DNA of 20,160 nt, from NCBI GenBank assembly GCA_028064935.1, contig JAPTWT010000205.1, positions 1 through 20,160 on the forward strand. Direction: 5' to 3'. A model generated the notes under the pieces. It did no database searches. It had not been told where the DNA came from and saw only the letters and a program-made list of their open reading frames with translations. This DNA is from Gammaproteobacteria bacterium. Its GTDB lineage: Bacteria; Pseudomonadota; Gammaproteobacteria; Acidiferrobacterales; Acidiferrobacteraceae. Position numbers and translations under genes: made by a program. Positions 19,297-20,160 of this stretch are shown here, in pieces (positions within the stretch are counted from its first letter, which is position 1; each line of letters opens with the position of its first letter).

Positions 19297-20160
19297 TTAC
19301 AGCAACACAGGACTTACGGTCTCTCCACAGGCTAGCCCCGCCAGTCCGGCGGTTAGAATGTTGCGCGCTGCGTTTACATCCCGGTCGTGGATAGACCCGC
19401 ATTCGGGGCAGACCCATTCCCGGACATTAAGCGGCAACGCTGATACTACATGTCCGCAGTCATGGCACCGCTTACTGCTCGGATACCAGCGGTCTATGCC
19501 AACAAGGGTACGGCCATACCAGGTCGCCTTGTATTCCAGTTGGCGTAGAAACTCGCCCCATCCCGCATCGGAGATAGATTTAGCGAGGCTGCGGTTTTTC
19601 TTCATGTTACAAACAGCAAGGCTCTCCACGGCGATCACTTGGTTCTCGCGAACGATCCGGCTGGAGAGTTGGTGGAGAAAGTTGGTGCGTGTATCGGCTA
19701 TGCGCGCATGGAGACGGCCTACCTTGCGCCGCGCCTTGGCCCTATTGGCTGACCCCTTCTGTTTCTTGGCGGCGCGCCTTTGGAGCATCCCCAGGCGAGC
19801 TTCGTGCTTACGGAACACTTTAGGGGCCTCGACCTTCTCGCCGGTTGAGAGGATGGCGAAGTGGGTCAGACCCAAGTCGATTCCCGCCTGGGCGGACACC
19901 TGGCGTTTCGGGCTCACGGCGTCATCGCAGAGCAGGGAGACGAAGTACCGACCCGCTGCGTCTTTAGAGACTGTAACGGTCGTGATCTTGGCGGCCTTGG
20001 GAAGAGTCCGCGACCAGACGATAGCCAAAGGCTCGGCCATCTTCGCCAAGGTTAGGGCTTTCCCATCCCACTTAAAGGCGCTCGTTGTGTACTCCGCCGA
20101 CTGTTTGTCCCATTTGGATTTGAAGGCTGGGTACTGTGACCGCTTGGCGAAGAAATTATT
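19297..20160 (-). CDS. tnpB: TnpB RNA-guided nuclease (IS200/IS605 OrfB), 5' end outside window
   Basis: The open frame extends from the right edge; visible residues begin NNFFAKRSQYPAFKSKWD. The RuvC core is intact: Asp in AGIDLGLTHF, Glu in VIAVESLAV, and Asp in HDRDVNAARN. The zinc finger has four cysteines (RCHDCGH, VCPECGS). These are the catalytic and structural residues of active TnpB nucleases, which are RNA-guided and related to Cas12. About 90 N-terminal residues lie outside the window. It ends with the right end of the element, which probably also encodes the guide RNA. The nearby ORF start (TTG at 20049) is internal and not the real start. Confidence 0.93.
   Translation of the reverse strand, partial: NNFFAKRSQYPAFKSKWDKQSAEYTTSAFKWDGKALTLAKMAEPLAIVWSRTLPKAAKITTVTVSKDAAGRYFVSLLCDDAVSPKRQVSAQAGIDLGLTHFAILSTGEKVEAPKVFRKHEARLGMLQRRAAKKQKGSANRAKARRKVGRLHARIADTRTNFLHQLSSRIVRENQVIAVESLAVCNMKKNRSLAKSISDAGWGEFLRQLEYKATWYGRTLVGIDRWYPSSKRCHDCGHVVSALPLNVREWVCPECGSIHDRDVNAARNILTAGLAGLACGETVSPVLL

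Larger units (their letters stand above)
19213..20160 (-). mobile_element. IS200/IS605 (IS1341-type) element, partial
   Basis: Right end at 19213 and tnpB to beyond the window edge. No tnpA is visible; it could lie outside the window or be absent, as in IS1341-type elements. The element has cut the restriction-modification gene at 19212. Confidence 0.75.

Overview
This looks like a stretch of accessory DNA (a plasmid, integrative element or related replicon) from a GC-rich proteobacterium. An RpoS-like sigma factor, a RecD2-type helicase, tightly coupled operons of small unknown proteins, several toxin-antitoxin-type genes and IS200/IS605 (TnpB) scars at both edges all point that way. I see no ribosomal, tRNA or core metabolic genes and no recognisable replication initiator. 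The RpoS-like sigma factor favours a gamma- or beta-proteobacterium; the genus cannot be read from the sequence.

Layout. 1-200: nested insertion scars. The first six codons of a TnpB leave the left edge, behind them lies an IS605-type hairpin, then what may be the first codons of an ISL3-type transposase, then a HepT toxin gene cut off after eight codons. 198-2539 (minus): an intact MntA-like nucleotidyltransferase and four unknown genes. 2618-7267 (plus): seven genes, six junctions close or overlapping, with a phage-type ATP-dependent DNA ligase and a PP-loop PAPS-reductase-like enzyme as the only recognisable enzymes, plus a 51-residue predicted membrane protein. 7273-10119 (minus): two small proteins, a DUF559-like nuclease overlapping an RpoS-like sigma factor, and an unknown protein. 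10212-12560 (plus): a RecD2-like helicase. 12606-13969: a truncated-looking ATP-grasp gene convergent with a YkgJ-like cysteine-cluster gene that is frameshifted at a G7 run. 14084-16742 (plus): an AbiEi/AbiEii pair with a near-perfect operator palindrome, then a second pair with a DUF6036-like nucleotidyltransferase. 16774-18241: a Lon-like AAA+ ATPase without protease, flanked by two diverged direct copies of an elaborate palindromic module. 18212-18799 (minus): a YgjV-like membrane protein. 18805-19212: fragment of a restriction-modification gene. 19213-20160: a TnpB element that leaves the right edge.

How it may work together. The plus operon at 2618-7267 and the helicase suggest nucleic-acid modification or repair carried by the element. 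The plasmid-type sigma factor could give it its own transcription programme. The nucleotidyltransferase modules look like stability or defence cassettes in different states of decay. The strongest unexplained signal is the pair of palindromic modules around the AAA+ gene.
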